A stretch of 64,000 nt of DNA from Escarpia spicata. Taxonomy: Eukaryota > Annelida > Polychaeta > Sabellida > Siboglinidae. The stretch covers positions 35,227,269 through 35,291,268 of the forward strand of contig OZ023214.1 of the NCBI GenBank assembly GCA_963995525.1. Reading direction: 5' to 3'. Shown here piece by piece: positions 52,201 through 61,400 of the stretch (its first letter is position 1; each line of letters opens with the position of its first letter). The notes beneath the pieces are model-generated. The model saw only the letters and a list, made by a program, of their open reading frames with translations, was not told the DNA's origin and made no database searches. Both the position numbers and the translations under genes were made by a program.

Positions 52201-55200
52201 GTTTTGGGCCATCGCTACCCCCCCCGGTGACAATAACTTACATGGTGGTTCTGCATTACTGACAGGAAGCGTATATTCCTGAAAATCAGTGTAAATGGGA
52301 AGATGGATTATTGACAGGAAGTTTTTGGGGTAGGCAGGTCTGTTTTTACCAGTTTCATAAACTGTTGATAGCTCAGTACTGTGTGAACTTTGAGTGTGTT
52401 TTGTGTAGGTGACCTGTTGATCATCATGGCCCAGATCATTGTTGCGACACAGATGGTGTATGAGCAGAAGTTTGTGATGCAGTACAATGTGCCGGCCCTA
52501 CAAGCCGTTGGATGGGAAGGTATGACAGGAGACTGACCAGATACTAATGGACAGTGTCAAACACACAGTGAACTTCCATATGCCAAATATAAACCATTAT
52601 TCCACCGCTAGTATAATCAGCCGCTTGTTGTACACATTCTGTATTTTATGTTATTTTAACAACTAGCAGCTAATCTAGTGGACCTTTAGAACCTAAGACA
52701 AAGTAGTTACGTAAATTGGTTTCATATTTAAAGCACTTAACACAAATAATCATTATTTAATTTTAAATATTGATTATTAAGCCTACCTGATGTACTGCAA
52801 CACAATAATTTTGTTAACACAAATTGGGTTACAAAGCTAACATAGTTATAATTATATCATTGTGATTTTTTATGATAAAAATGTAAACCATAAAATGTAC
52901 ACATTGTTGAGTATAATGAATTCTTATCCATAAATTTTGCATAATTCAAATTTGGAGTTATATAATTAAACCAGCAGCCTCTATACATGTGCAACGTTGT
53001 GTTCCTGAAGCACCATAAAATATTGCACAGTGTGCATAATACCTAATTTATGAAGAACAAAATATGTTTAATGAAGTTATGCAATGAATGTTTGTAGGTT
53101 TCTTTGGGGCGTCAGTCTTGGGTCTACTTCTCATCCCCATGTACTACATCCACATTGGTCATCCCTTTAGCACTGACCCCAATGGCCGTATGGAGAATGT
53201 CAAAGATGCCTTTGTACAGATGGGACACAGCTGGCAACTCATTCTTGCTGTAGTCGGTAAGTCGTCTACCAGGTTTTATCTAAGATCATGAATTTGTTAA
53301 AATATTAGTCAACGTAAAATAAAATATTTTATCTGTAACTTGAAATGCATAATCCCTGGGATAAACATGGATAAAATATATAATTTTTCCCCAGGTTGGC
53401 AGAATTTCACAATTTCAGTCATCGACCAATCATTTCAGTGATATGACGCATGGTGTTTTGATCTCTTACGACGGGCTGTGTTGAAACATGAAAGGTTAGG
53501 GATGAATGTTGCCTTTAAAAAAACTACTTGATGACGTCATGTTCATGAGACAAACATGAATGATTTAATTTAATTCTTGGAGAAAATCTTTTGTGTCATT
53601 TTGGAAGAAAACTCATTTGCATATAAATGTTCATTGTTCATCAAGCTTTCCGTTATTTTGTGTCTTTGCATCCCAGAATCCAGGAAGTGTCACATCTTAT
53701 TGGAACTGTCCAATTTGGACAATACTTACCGTAACTAACCTGTGTGTGATAACTGTCTGTCTTCTGTGCATTATAATATGATATTGTACGTTGTTCGCAG
53801 GTAACATTGTCAGCATCGCCTTCTTCAACTTCTCTGGGATCAGTGTGATGAAAGAGATGAATGCTACAACACGAATGGTGCTGGACAGTTGCCGGACAGT
53901 GGTCATCTGGGTGGTGTCTCTGTCTGTGGGGTGGCAGGGCATCTCGTGGCAGTCCGTCCTCCTACAGTCATTCGGCTTCATTCTTCTCATCGGCGGAACA
54001 TTCGTCTACAACAACGTCATCTTTGCACCGTTCCTCGTGAAACACAACTGTCTGCAGCCACAGGATAATGACCAACTGTCAGAGGCTGTGCCAGGTATTT
54101 TGAATTTCATCTGATAAAAGTCTTAAATTATTGTCAATTTGTTCAGTCTCTAGTTATTGAAAATACAGTCATATTTGATTATTTTTTGACCTGTTGTTTA
54201 CTTTTAAATACATGTGTATAAGTCATGCATTCACAATAAAGTAATTCATTCATTCATTATATGAATATGCATGGACTTATTTTTTCCATTATAGATATAT
54301 ATATATATATATACACACATATATATATATATATATAAAATATATATCACAATACTGGGCCAAAAAAAGAGGACATGGACACCAAAAACTAAAACAAAAG
54401 TGTAAAAACTAAAAGTGCTTAAATAAATGAAAAACTGTCTTAGATGGTAGCCAAGATACATCTATGCCTGAAATTAAAGACGAAGATAAGATCTCTTTAC
54501 TCACTGTTATGTGGCGCAATGCCAAGTGTACATAGTCGAAGTTCATGATGTAAGTTACATGATGTCTTTTAACTAAAATAAAATGAGAATGTGAAACCCT
54601 TCAGAAGTCAAAATTTGCTTGACTGATGTATGCTAGTACCTCATCAGAATCCAACCAAAAAACTTTTAAAATGCTAAGAATTATCAGAGCACTCTGGACC
54701 TGAAATGGTGGACACTATAACTTACTGTATTCACCACAACCACATTTTTTTTCAAACAACAACAATAAACAGGCAGGGTGTTTTTTTGTGTCTTTTCTTT
54801 CTTCATGAGCCTAAGATACAGCACAAATGTTATCAACAGGAACTGTCCACAAAGAAGCTGGTTATGGGGTAAATATAGCGTAAGTTACAGAACACCAATT
54901 TGGCCCAGTATTGTATGACTCCACATATATGAGTTATTTCCTGTAAATTTCAACCTTTTATTATTGGTTACAGCCACACAAAAATATCTTGTAGGTTAGT
55001 TTTGTCTGGTGGAATTAAATGAACCAATAAGATTGTCTTATTCTGTGTCTTAATCACTTGCAGGTCAAAGCGTGGATAAAAGAACTGCGTTATTGTCTAC
55101 TTCTTAGAGACAACAAGCAGAACATTATATAACTAATGATGACATTTGAGAACTAGCATATGAGAACTTGACTTCCGCTGGTTTTCATGACACTCAAATT

Positions 55201-55675
55201 ATGATGTACAAGAAATTATATATGCATATTAATTACGCTGAAATGTTTGTTATGAATGGTTGTTGTACAGCCAGACAAATGTATCTTGTAGGTTAATTTT
55301 GTCTCATGGAATACACCCTGGGTATATGAACCAATACGATTGTTTTATTCTGTGTCTTAATCACTTGCAGTTCAAAGCGTAGATGAAAGAACTGCGTTAT
55401 TGTCTACTTCTTAGACACAAGCAGAACATTATATAACTGATGACGACATTTGAGAACTAGCATATGAGAACTAGACTAACACTGGTTTCCATGACAACCA
55501 AATTATGATGTACAAGAAATTATATTTGCTTATTAATTACGCTGAAATGTTTGTAACGAATGATTATTGTAATAAAAATGTACTCATGTATATAGAGCAT
55601 TCTCTTTCCATATATTGTTTGTGATGTTTCGTTACAGACATAAACCCAGATGAACGGACAGCTTTGATATCTTAG
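37278..55675 (+). CDS. SLC35F6: Solute carrier family 35 member F6, 8 exons (form ending in exon 8c)
   Basis: Multi-pass membrane protein of the drug/metabolite transporter superfamily. In mammals it is reported in lysosomal and mitochondrial membranes and binds the ADP/ATP carrier ANT2; its substrate is not settled. Exons: 37278-37357, 46142-46214, 50218-50431, 51099-51272, 52409-52519, 53098-53256, 53801-54094, 55638-55675. The sum is 1143 nt, 380 aa, all phases consistent; the human protein is about 371 aa. It starts MANWTKYQFILASMMLVTGS, as in human. Family hallmarks are WADN, HPFLQAVGMFMGE, GTSLMYVGLNLTFASSFQML, GDLLIIMAQIIVATQMVYE and SATTRMVLDS-type (here NATTRMVLDSCRTVVIW). Predicted to have ten hydrophobic segments. 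The ATG at 37278 has G at +4. Intron 1 (8.8 kb) contains an intact LINE on the opposite strand. Alternative last exons are listed separately. Confidence 0.95.
37709..40528 (-). CDS. LINE ORF2 protein: endonuclease and reverse transcriptase
   Basis: 939 aa from the first in-frame ATG. An open frame reaches further 5' (YYTNIDNSILSKYDELY), so the true start lies upstream or is a non-ATG start. EEP endonuclease boxes are NEIKPKNG, MGDFNLNRIVWD and GNSDHISL. RT boxes are [65 protein letters not shown] and FADDTKLYAAL (about residue 651, 38566-38578). The C-terminal VQRRATRLVPETKGLPY and VVRSWNALSEDTV are typical of CR1/Jockey-group elements. All catalytic Asp residues are present, so it may be active. 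Confidence 0.92.
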   Translation of the reverse strand: MQEYDVIALNEIKPKNGNAPNLEILHIPGFDLFTNDLQQPDIRGTCIYIRTEYKACRYTHPSIDQFVDAVWITFNAKDTSNLIGCVYRSGTPETARQRDKQLHAALRHSSEASGITHALVMGDFNLNRIVWDPEPSIPHTYRDGSDEQRFIEVIRDTYYHQHVHKPTRYRQGQQPTLDDLIFTTEENTITNLNYGPHLGNSDHISLTMNLNIFVAQLPKKRTIYSYDKTDYGNMKEMLNLDWTTLLDGMNTQEATDKLEKIYKKTVDECVPHYTITENTRAKPVWMTQAALRKVRRKHSLWIRYLNTKEGEDYQAYIRSRNTAQHAIRRARRQFEHKLARECRTNNKGIWKYIRNRTNTRGGIGQLFKQDGTLTQRDQEAAEVLNQHFFKSFTEEDTSNVPHVTPKNLTTEALTTFKVTEELVKKCLLQLKTDKSPGIDGVSPRILKEMAEQLCVPLNIIFNSSINTSILPRQWKDAIICPIYKKSEKRNPANYRPVSLTSIICKTLERVIVEQLIQHIKINHLECEQQHGFTAGKSTTTNLLEALNVWTEALMHNIPVDVIYLDYAKAFDTVPHQRLLKQLESLGIKDKALGWIKAFLCDRRQKVSVHGEQSDWSSVLSEVPQGSVLGPILSTMLVSDIPGRMDNLTSMFADDTKLYAALTDDTNSSNSLQEDLTKLQDWSDTMQMKLHPDKFHVLHLGHSNPRKKYHLRMDSEDSHKLDAVTSKKDPGVTINIQLKFSDHIENSVKKANRVLGCLARTFRHLNKETFLLLYKAMIRPHLEYASCVWFPHLNKDQDLIEQVQRRATRLVPETKGLPYGSRLKELKLPTLHYRRQRADIIQTFKIIKGLDQIDQDCKCQLCPQKQMYLKATGTTRGHTEKLVTQTSTGTRHSFLSTRVVRSWNALSEDTVQAQTVNQLKSRLQRDWRDHPDLYNYNFTY
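40666..42069 (-). CDS. LINE ORF1 protein: PHD-type zinc finger plus RRM-like domain
   Basis: 467 aa, start MAEGGTGIEYTRSG. Residues ~1-185 are low complexity and Ser/Thr/Pro-rich. At ~189-240 there is a Cys/His finger (CGQCKQHKQ, CERCLEILCAKCQQ, WFCNKCK) with PHD-like spacing. At ~265-335 there is a predicted coiled coil (ENSTQEINTQIQTLQQEVSK). At ~340-465 there is an RRM-like, Transposase_22-type domain (KKLNLIIHGMKENGQD, VTRIGQPDHSKPRMILAVM, FIRPDLTPRQRAESK). It probably coats the element RNA. Confidence 0.88.
   Translation of the reverse strand: MAEGGTGIEYTRSGRTVRPPNKYKEFDHEANDRPGRDRLPSATDKTSTNRSRPGSRRTSPDDNTTIELNEYQESDTEIEELLELHHTPSSTKPKGQCVQSNCNSQRQCASNSTPAATSPLSATTPAVFGPDSVSGTSPVTVTINEVPSQRNLPCEINYAVGPQSAYSDKDSLTFDRSQVQSNKPETSPKCGQCKQHKQEVLKCERCLEILCAKCQQMDTAHLLILKQYDVSWFCNKCKPKALNAIHTDKEIEDRCAEYMSQITKRIIRVETSLKEKATKKDLENSTQEINTQIQTLQQEVSKLIQHQTHTTVNHPTMTTQANQDLATAVKEEITEREQIMAKKLNLIIHGMKENGQDLHEVKQMMTTCLKLDAAPESVTRIGQPDHSKPRMILAVMRNINDKKKVLSKAKEIRNSSEERYNTVFIRPDLTPRQRAESKNLQAQLMQRREDNPNKTYKIYRSEIIETQ
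42255..42660 (-). mobile_element. 3' end of a LINE with (ATTC)n tail
   Basis: On the - strand, WNNLPNKLTQLPSLTQFKKA (a common LINE C-terminus) is followed by a short 3' UTR with CAG and GTT triplet runs, an AATAAACG and an (ATTC)n tail seen as gaatgaatgaatgaatgaat at 42271-42290. Severely 5' truncated. Confidence 0.6.
43790..44050 (-). mobile_element. RTE-like LINE fragment
   Basis: The - strand reads DSFVYLDGAICGDCSLDTEIRR then KAGWMYGRKLKVEGVIADRH across a frame change, matching the block [10 protein letters not shown]...[14 protein letters not shown] of the element in POLRMT intron 9. Confidence 0.75.
44060..46141. other. SLC35F6 intron 1, distal part
   Basis: No gene, RNA or repeat I can support; AT-rich sequence with only short open frames. 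Confidence 0.5.
46304..49834. mobile_element. hAT-like element with 8-bp target duplication
   Basis: The left end TAGTGCTGGTTCGATAC and the reverse complement of the right end TAATGCTGGTTCGATAC differ at one base. Both are flanked directly by CTGTATAC (46296-46303 and 49835-49842), an 8-bp duplication. Ends of the YARNG type and 8-bp duplications are hAT features. Subterminal TCGATA motifs are dense at both ends, and a perfect extra copy of the left end lies inverted at 49707-49723. No ORF above ~100 aa, so it is non-autonomous or decayed. It lies in SLC35F6 intron 2. Confidence 0.75.
50782..50964. repeat. Foldback: perfect inverted repeat, ~63-bp arms
   Basis: The left arm from 50782 (ttcaaattcgaaactttc...) to about 50844 is the exact reverse complement of about 50902-50964; the loop is about 57 nt and holds gacgtgtcacgtc. 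A 14-bp direct repeat TTATGTGAAATGTT (50770-50783 and 50996-51009) flanks the structure. Intron 3 of SLC35F6. Confidence 0.92.
51714..52342. mobile_element. Short TIR element (MITE), 629 bp
   Basis: Perfect 14-bp terminal inverted repeats CAGACCTGCCTACC / GGTAGGCAGGTCTG, flanked by TTTTTA on both sides. No transposase. The interior contains a small Cys-rich open frame (51994-52182) of no recognisable family. Intron 4 of SLC35F6. Confidence 0.65.
54291..54347. repeat. (AT)n microsatellite
   Basis: Alternating AT with short ACAC interruptions, directly beside the left end of the inverted-repeat element at 54349. Confidence 0.9.
54349..54914. mobile_element. Candidate TIR element, 566 bp
   Basis: ACAATACTGGGCCAAA at 54349-54364 is repeated exactly in reverse complement at 54899-54914. 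No clear target duplication and no ORF. It lies just upstream of the duplicated terminal exons of SLC35F6. Confidence 0.5.
55064..55107 (+). CDS. SLC35F6: SLC35F6 alternative terminal exon 8a
   Basis: After a good acceptor (gtgtcttaatcacttgcag) the frame left by exon 7 (phase 1, G) continues G-QSVDKRTALLSTS and a TAG at 55105-55107. The tail parallels 8c (INPDERTALIS), so this looks like a homologous alternative last exon rather than chance. It lies in the first copy (54970-55266) of a ~297-bp tandem duplication. Compared with 8b, a Glu is replaced by Lys directly at the acidic position of the dileucine-like motif. No AATAAA follows within this copy. Expression is not shown. Confidence 0.7.
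55371..55414 (+). CDS. SLC35F6: SLC35F6 alternative terminal exon 8b
   Basis: Second copy of the duplicated terminal exon: the same acceptor sequence, then V-QSVDERTALLSTS and TAG at 55412-55414. Glu-Arg-Thr-Ala-Leu-Leu fits the [DE]xxxL[LI] lysosomal/endosomal sorting consensus. An AATAAA at 55571-55576 with GT-rich sequence about 40 nt further on could end this transcript before exon 8c. Using 8b gives a 382-aa protein. Confidence 0.75.
55571..55576 (+). terminator. Candidate polyadenylation signal for exon 8b transcripts
   Basis: AATAAA 157 nt after the exon 8b stop, with GT-rich sequence (attgtttgtgatgtttcg) beginning at about 55613. It precedes exon 8c, so use of this site would exclude 8c. 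Confidence 0.5.
55638..55675 (+). CDS. SLC35F6: SLC35F6 terminal exon 8c
   Basis: Acceptor tgatgtttcgttacag, then D-INPDERTALIS and TAG at 55673-55675. It is more diverged at the DNA level from 8a and 8b but has the same DERTAL[LI] core. Glu-Arg-Thr-Ala-Leu-Ile fits the acidic dileucine consensus; the human protein carries a comparable ERLL sequence near its end. Confidence 0.75.
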
Positions 55676-57765
55676 GACTGGCTCTATCTACAGGAAGAAT
55701 CTGACGTTAACGACAGGTTGAGCATATACGCTTGTCTTACCCACGAGAGACTGCCTTCGAAAGTGTGGCCACATCAAACCCATCAAACACCATTCATTGA
55801 AAGTACTTTTAAGAGTTTTTAGATTGTTCATGTCAAAATTTGTCAGCATGATTTATTATAAGGCTGGTGTCGGAGGGTTTGCCCGAGGCATACAGGGTAA
55901 CGTTGTCACATGATCACTGTGTTGTTGGTCTTGTGACACCGCATGAGTGACAAGTCATTTTAAAGAATAGTGTGAACAGTTTGCCAGGTAATGGTTTTAA
56001 ACCCTAACTGGCAACTGATATCTACATCGCTATGTGCACGTTCTCCAAAGGTTCCTTTGTAAACGGGTTAGTATGATCAAGCTTTGTTGCACTGCATAGC
56101 TTTAGGTGTCTCTCTTTTCCACAGACTTTGTTGTTGGCTTTTTCATTCTCCTGCACCTCCTCGCAACCTGCGCTCATCTCTCTTTCGCCACTTCCGTCCA
56201 AATACTTCCAGTGCCATTTTGAACCTTGGACAAGTTTGTTCACTCTACATTGCTTCAATTCATTTAGCTGTATGAATGAGTACCTGGCCGTAGTCAGTGG
56301 TGGATATTTCTATACAAATAGTCTTCATGCAGTAATTACAACATGGCTGAATGCTTTCCAGAGAAGTTGAGATGGTGTTCAATTAAACAGGTCTGCCAGG
56401 GAGTGAAGTGTGAAGCGATTCAAGCAGTCCTAATGACTGGATGCTGCTCTATATAAGAACTTACCTTTTACAGACACTCTTAAGATTCCTTTCAAATTTC
56501 CCACTTACTTTTTTATCATGACTGCTTTATCGCACTCGTTCCCACCCATCCCCCTCCTCGTTTCACCCTCCAAACTCCCATCCTTAGTAACCATTCTGTC
56601 GAGGTCCACAGTGTCCTCTTCTTGCTCGATCTCCTACATTCATATCATGTATCATAAGATGTTCAGAATAGAAAGAACGGTTGGATATAGGTTACTTAAA
56701 AAGGCACAGCACCTGAGATTGTAATCTCTTTTTGTAGGTGTGTTTGTTTTGGCGTTTTTGTTTCAGCCATGCCACAATATAATACATATACTGCAAGTTG
56801 TGTATGTAAGTATAAAGAGTTCTATATGTAACCAATAACGTAAATTTTCTTTACATTAAAAGTTATATATATATTTATATGCAGATGGACTCGTATTTAG
56901 TCATATACTTTGTATATGTATATTTTTTATTTTGCCTTTGCCTGTTTTGTTCTAAGAAATGTACACAAATATGCCAAACATTGTATAATTGTATAATTCT
57001 CAAACAGGTGGACGATTGACTGAAAGGCACAATTTTGGAAGTGTGAATCATGCCAATATTTATCCTACTGCATGCAGTGTGGTGCATCATGGGATATATT
57101 TAATTCTACCTCTATAACGAACCAGCTAAAATCCTGGGTTTTTTCAGCTTTTTAAATCTCAAATTAGTTGTCCCTGGAGTAAGATGGACTTCTACCTACG
57201 CTCAAGTGTGTATGTAGTTTTGTATACAGAACTGGTGTTCAGTTTGCTTGGGTAAATACTGTTTTGCATATTCACTGACAGTACAGCTCTCTGAGGTGAA
57301 ATACACAGTTTTCATAAAGGTTATTTTAACCCGAGCAGCAAGATGGCGTGTTCATGATACATATATTATGAATAATGATTCCAAAATAACATTGAAGTTG
57401 AAAAATGGCACAAAACTGTATTATTGTTACCATGACTTATTACTTATTTATGCCAAGACTGAGTATACGGCAATACACGTATTGTTATGGTGAACTGGCA
57501 TATGTTGTGGTAAATTTGTATCTTTGCTGAGTTTGGTGATAATTTCGGTGATGTTGAAGTCACCTGTTAACTAATGTCATGTTGTGGTTGTTTGGATAAT
57601 GTATTACCGAGTTTTGAAAAACCACATTATAAAATAATATTTGTACTGATTGTGGCAAAGCGATGCTTTTGAATTAAGTTTTGTCTTCAATATGTTTATG
57701 TTGTTCTACTTCTGGTTGTTTCCAGCGCTCGGCAACGTTCTATTAACTGACTAGTCTGTATTGAT
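55676..57765 (+). other. SLC35F6 3' UTR and downstream region
   Basis: No further gene supported. Several short open frames (for example 56022-56258 on the - strand) have no recognisable family. Polyadenylation signal candidates are ATTAAA near 56853 and AATAAA at 58208-58213. Confidence 0.4.
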
Positions 57766-57905
57766 CTCCGAGACACAAGACCCAATGTTGACAGCCAGGT
57801 TTTTACACCAAATATCATGCCTGCCCGGTCCAGGTTTCGAACTCAAAGCACTGTCATGCCAGGCGGATGTGCTAACCACTAACTAGATGTAATTAAGCGA
57901 TGTGC
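57765..57905 (-). repeat. tRNA-derived SINE-like head
   Basis: The - strand reads TAGTGGTTAGCACATCCGCC (box A type) and, about 30 nt on, GAGTTCGAAACCTGG (box B), a tRNA-derived promoter. The 3' body cannot be delimited. Confidence 0.55.
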
Positions 57906-58094
57906 TGACCCAGGCAATTATTTTTTGTTAAGTTTGCGTACTTGTAACTTTTGTTTTTACTGTGTTATAACGCAATGTCATGCATGGTCTTATGAAAGAA
58001 AGACTGTGACACGTATTTCATAACTTGTTGCTTGCGCAGCTGATTATGAATGTATGTTTGAGGGTATTCTGATATATGTGCATTATATGTGCAT

Positions 58095-58097
<3 letters not shown>

Positions 58098-58181
<84 letters not shown>
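58098..58181 (+). repeat. (TG)n microsatellite
   Basis: About 40 uninterrupted TG units; on the - strand it produces a spurious His-Thr repeat ORF. Confidence 0.97.
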
Positions 58182-58182
<1 letters not shown>

Positions 58183-58420
58183 CATGTTCAATACCATTAC
58201 TCTAGGAAATAAATTGTTCAATTTAAACAATAACCAATGTTGTTGAGTCAGTGTGCTTATAACCTATTTCTAATCTGTACGTGTTTGTACGTAGACAGCA
58301 CGTAACACAAACAGTGATTTGTAGTTAGTGTAGTTTTATTGCAACATACTTTTGTTTGGATTTACATAACTTTCCATGACACACCTTTATTTACAATTGA
58401 TTATCACCATGGCCCATATA

Positions 58421-58850
58421 GCCCACCCAACCTGACAGCTGTCACTGTATACACCCACCAGCCCACCCAACCTGACAGCTGTCACTGTATACACCCACCA
58501 GCCCACCCAACCTGACACCTGTCACTGTATACACCCACCAGCCCACCCAACCTGACAGCTGTCACTGTATACACCCACCAGCCCACCCAACCTGACAGCT
58601 GTCACTGTATACACCCACCAGCCCACCCAACCTGACAGCTGTCACTGTATACACCCACCAGCCCACCCAACCTGACAGCTGTCACTGTATACACCCACCA
58701 GCCCACCCAACCTGACAGCTGTCACTGTATACACCCACCATCCCACCCAACCTGACAGCTGTCACTGTATACACCCACCAGCCCACCCAACCTGACACCT
58801 GTCACTGTATACACCCACCAGCCCACCCAACCTGACACCTGTTACTTTAT
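58421..58850 (+). repeat. 40-bp minisatellite, ~10.5 copies
   Basis: The unit starts gcccacccaacctgacagct and ends gtcactgtatacacccacca. Spacing is exactly 40 bp, with a few G/C exchanges (cagct/cacct). Confidence 0.96.
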
Positions 58851-59676
58851 ACACAGTGCAATACACACACACACCAAGCCCATATAGCCCACACAACCTG
58901 ACACCTGTTACTTTATACACAGTGCAATACACACACACACCAAGCCCATATAGCCCACACAACCTGACACCTGTTACTTTATACACAGTGCAATACACAC
59001 ACACACACATACCAAGCCCATATAGCCCACCCAACCTGACACCTGTTACTTTATACACAGTGCATTACACACACACAACAAACCCATATAGCCCACCCAA
59101 CCTGACACTTGTTACTTTATACACAGTGCAATACACACACACACACACACACACCAAGCCCATATAGCCCACCCAACCTGACACCTGTTACTTTATACAC
59201 TGTGCATTACACACACACACACACAACAAACCCATATAGCCCACCCAACCTGACACCTGTTACTTTATACACAGTGCAATACACACACACCAAGCCCATA
59301 TAGCCCACCCAACCTGACACCTGTTACTTTATACACAGTGCATTACACACACACCAATCCCATATAGCCCACCCAACCTGACACCTGTTACTTTATACAC
59401 AGTGCATTACACACACACACACACCAAGCCCATATAGCCCACCCAACCTGACACCTGTTACTTTATACACAGTGCATTACACACACACCAAGCCCATATA
59501 GCCCACCCAACCTAACACCTGTTACTTTATACACAGTGCAATACACACACACCAAGCCCATATAGCCCACCCAACCTGACACCTGTTACTTTATACACAG
59601 TGCAATACACACACACACCAAGCCCATATAGCCCACCCAACCTGACACCTGTTACTTTATACACAGTGCATTACAC

Positions 59677-59728
<52 letters not shown>

Positions 59729-59775
59729 CCCATATAGCCCACCCAACCTGACACCTGTCAGTTTATACACAGCCA
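58821..59775 (+). repeat. ~62-85-bp repeat with variable CA tract, ~13 copies
   Basis: Each unit has cccatatagcccacccaacc, tgacacctgttactttatac, acagtgcaa/tta and a (CA)n of varying length (up to ~45 bp at 59680-59727). It shares its core with the neighbouring 40-bp unit, so the two arrays have a common origin. Confidence 0.92.
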
Positions 59776-60384
59776 CCCAAGATAACATCACTTGTCTATG
59801 AAACCTGACAGCTGCAATTTAATACAAGTCATAATAAATTAAAAGATATATATATATATAACAACCTACCATAACTCCCCTAGTGCAGAGCTTCAGTCAT
59901 TGATGACAGTTTCCAGTGGTGACAGTGTCCAGTGGTTACAGTGTTCAGTGGTGATATTCCAGTCAGACACATGGTGCTTGTCAAACTGAATACTAACTAG
60001 AGTGCTTGGTGCTGCTATGATACACAGTGACGGCCTTCTATACACTAGGTGACATGTCTCATGACGTGACGTGACATGCCTGCATGACACTGAATGGCAT
60101 GCCTGCATGACATTTGACATGAAATTATATCGGTATGACAAAGACCAACATGAAGTGACAGACTTGCATGTGCATATATATCCCTACTGTGTGTATAAGT
60201 ATGTACTTGTGTATCAAACCAGGGAGAAGACTACAACATAAAATGAGACGAACCCTGCTTGACGTAACATGAACAGTTTGAGCATGTGAAGCAGTCATTT
60301 ATAACATACATTGGTAACATCATCATGTGGTAACTGATTAACTAAGCATGTGATATCATCGTGAAATAATTTATGACATCAGAT

Positions 60385-60872
60385 GACTACATATGACATC
60401 ATCATGTGTATGACATCATCATGTTTATGACATCATCGTGTGTATGACATCATCATGTGTATGACATCATCATCTGTATGACATCATTATGCGTATGACA
60501 TCACCATATGTATGATATCATCATGTGTATGACATCATCATGTGCATGACACCACCATGTGTATGACATCACCATATGTATGACATCACCATATGTATGA
60601 CATCATCATGTGTATGACATCACCATGTGTATGACATCATCATGTGCATGACACCACCATGTGTATGACATCACCATATGTATGACATCACCATATCTAT
60701 GACATCATCATGTGTATGACATCACCATGTGTATGACATCACCATATCTATGACATCATCATGTGTATGACATCACCATGTGTATGACATCACCATATCT
60801 ATGACATCATCATGTGTATGACATCATTGTGTTCATGACACCATCATGTGTATGACATCACCATGTGATAAT
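60385..60872 (+). repeat. 17-bp minisatellite
   Basis: About 28 copies of catgtgtatgacatcat with C/T and G/A variants. Each contains TGACATCA, a CRE/ATF-like core. Confidence 0.93.
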
Positions 60873-61034
60873 GAAATGTGACATCACATGACATCACAGT
60901 ATGTTCCTTCTCTCTCCACTGATTGTGTCTGTGTAACACACATAAACACCAGTGTGTCAACACTGCACTACTTGTGACATGGAACATGTAGTAACATCAT
61001 TACCCATTACATCTGAGCTCCTGTTGACACTCAG

Positions 61035-61400
61035 TTAATCAGTTAGTGGTGACACTCAGTTACTGGTGACACTCGGTTACTTGTGACAGTCAATTCTTGA
61101 TGACATTGAGCTGTTAGTGACACTTATTTGTAGTTGACACACAGACTTGTGACAATTGGTTGTGTGTGACACTGAACTGTCCTTGGGTGCTGGTGACACT
61201 GAATCATTAGTGACACATGGATGCGGGTGACACTTGTTTCCTGATGACACTTGGTTCCTTGTGATGGTGACACTCAATCAAATGCTGGTGACACTAAGCT
61301 TCTTGTGGAACCTGGACACTGGTGACACTTGGATGCTGGTGACACTGATGGTGTGGAGATATTGATGACACTGCACCAACCACAATGGTGATGACACCGT
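61035..61400 (+). repeat. Irregular gtgacact repeat
   Basis: The motif ggtgacact recurs at irregular 12-30-bp intervals more than 15 times; degenerate. Confidence 0.75.

Larger units (their letters stand above)
54970..55562 (+). repeat. ~297-bp tandem duplication carrying SLC35F6 exons 8a and 8b
   Basis: Copies 54970-55266 and 55267-55562 are closely similar along their whole length (cagcca-acaaa...ttgtaggtta to attacgctgaaatgtttgt). Each includes a splice acceptor, a terminal coding exon and flanking sequence. Confidence 0.93.

Noticed and set aside
56022..56258. 78-codon - strand open frame starting MKQCRVNKLVQGSKW
   Set aside because: No recognisable domain, no splice context; lies in the likely 3' UTR of SLC35F6.
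58018..58230. His-Thr repeat ORF
   Set aside because: Translation of the (TG)n tract.
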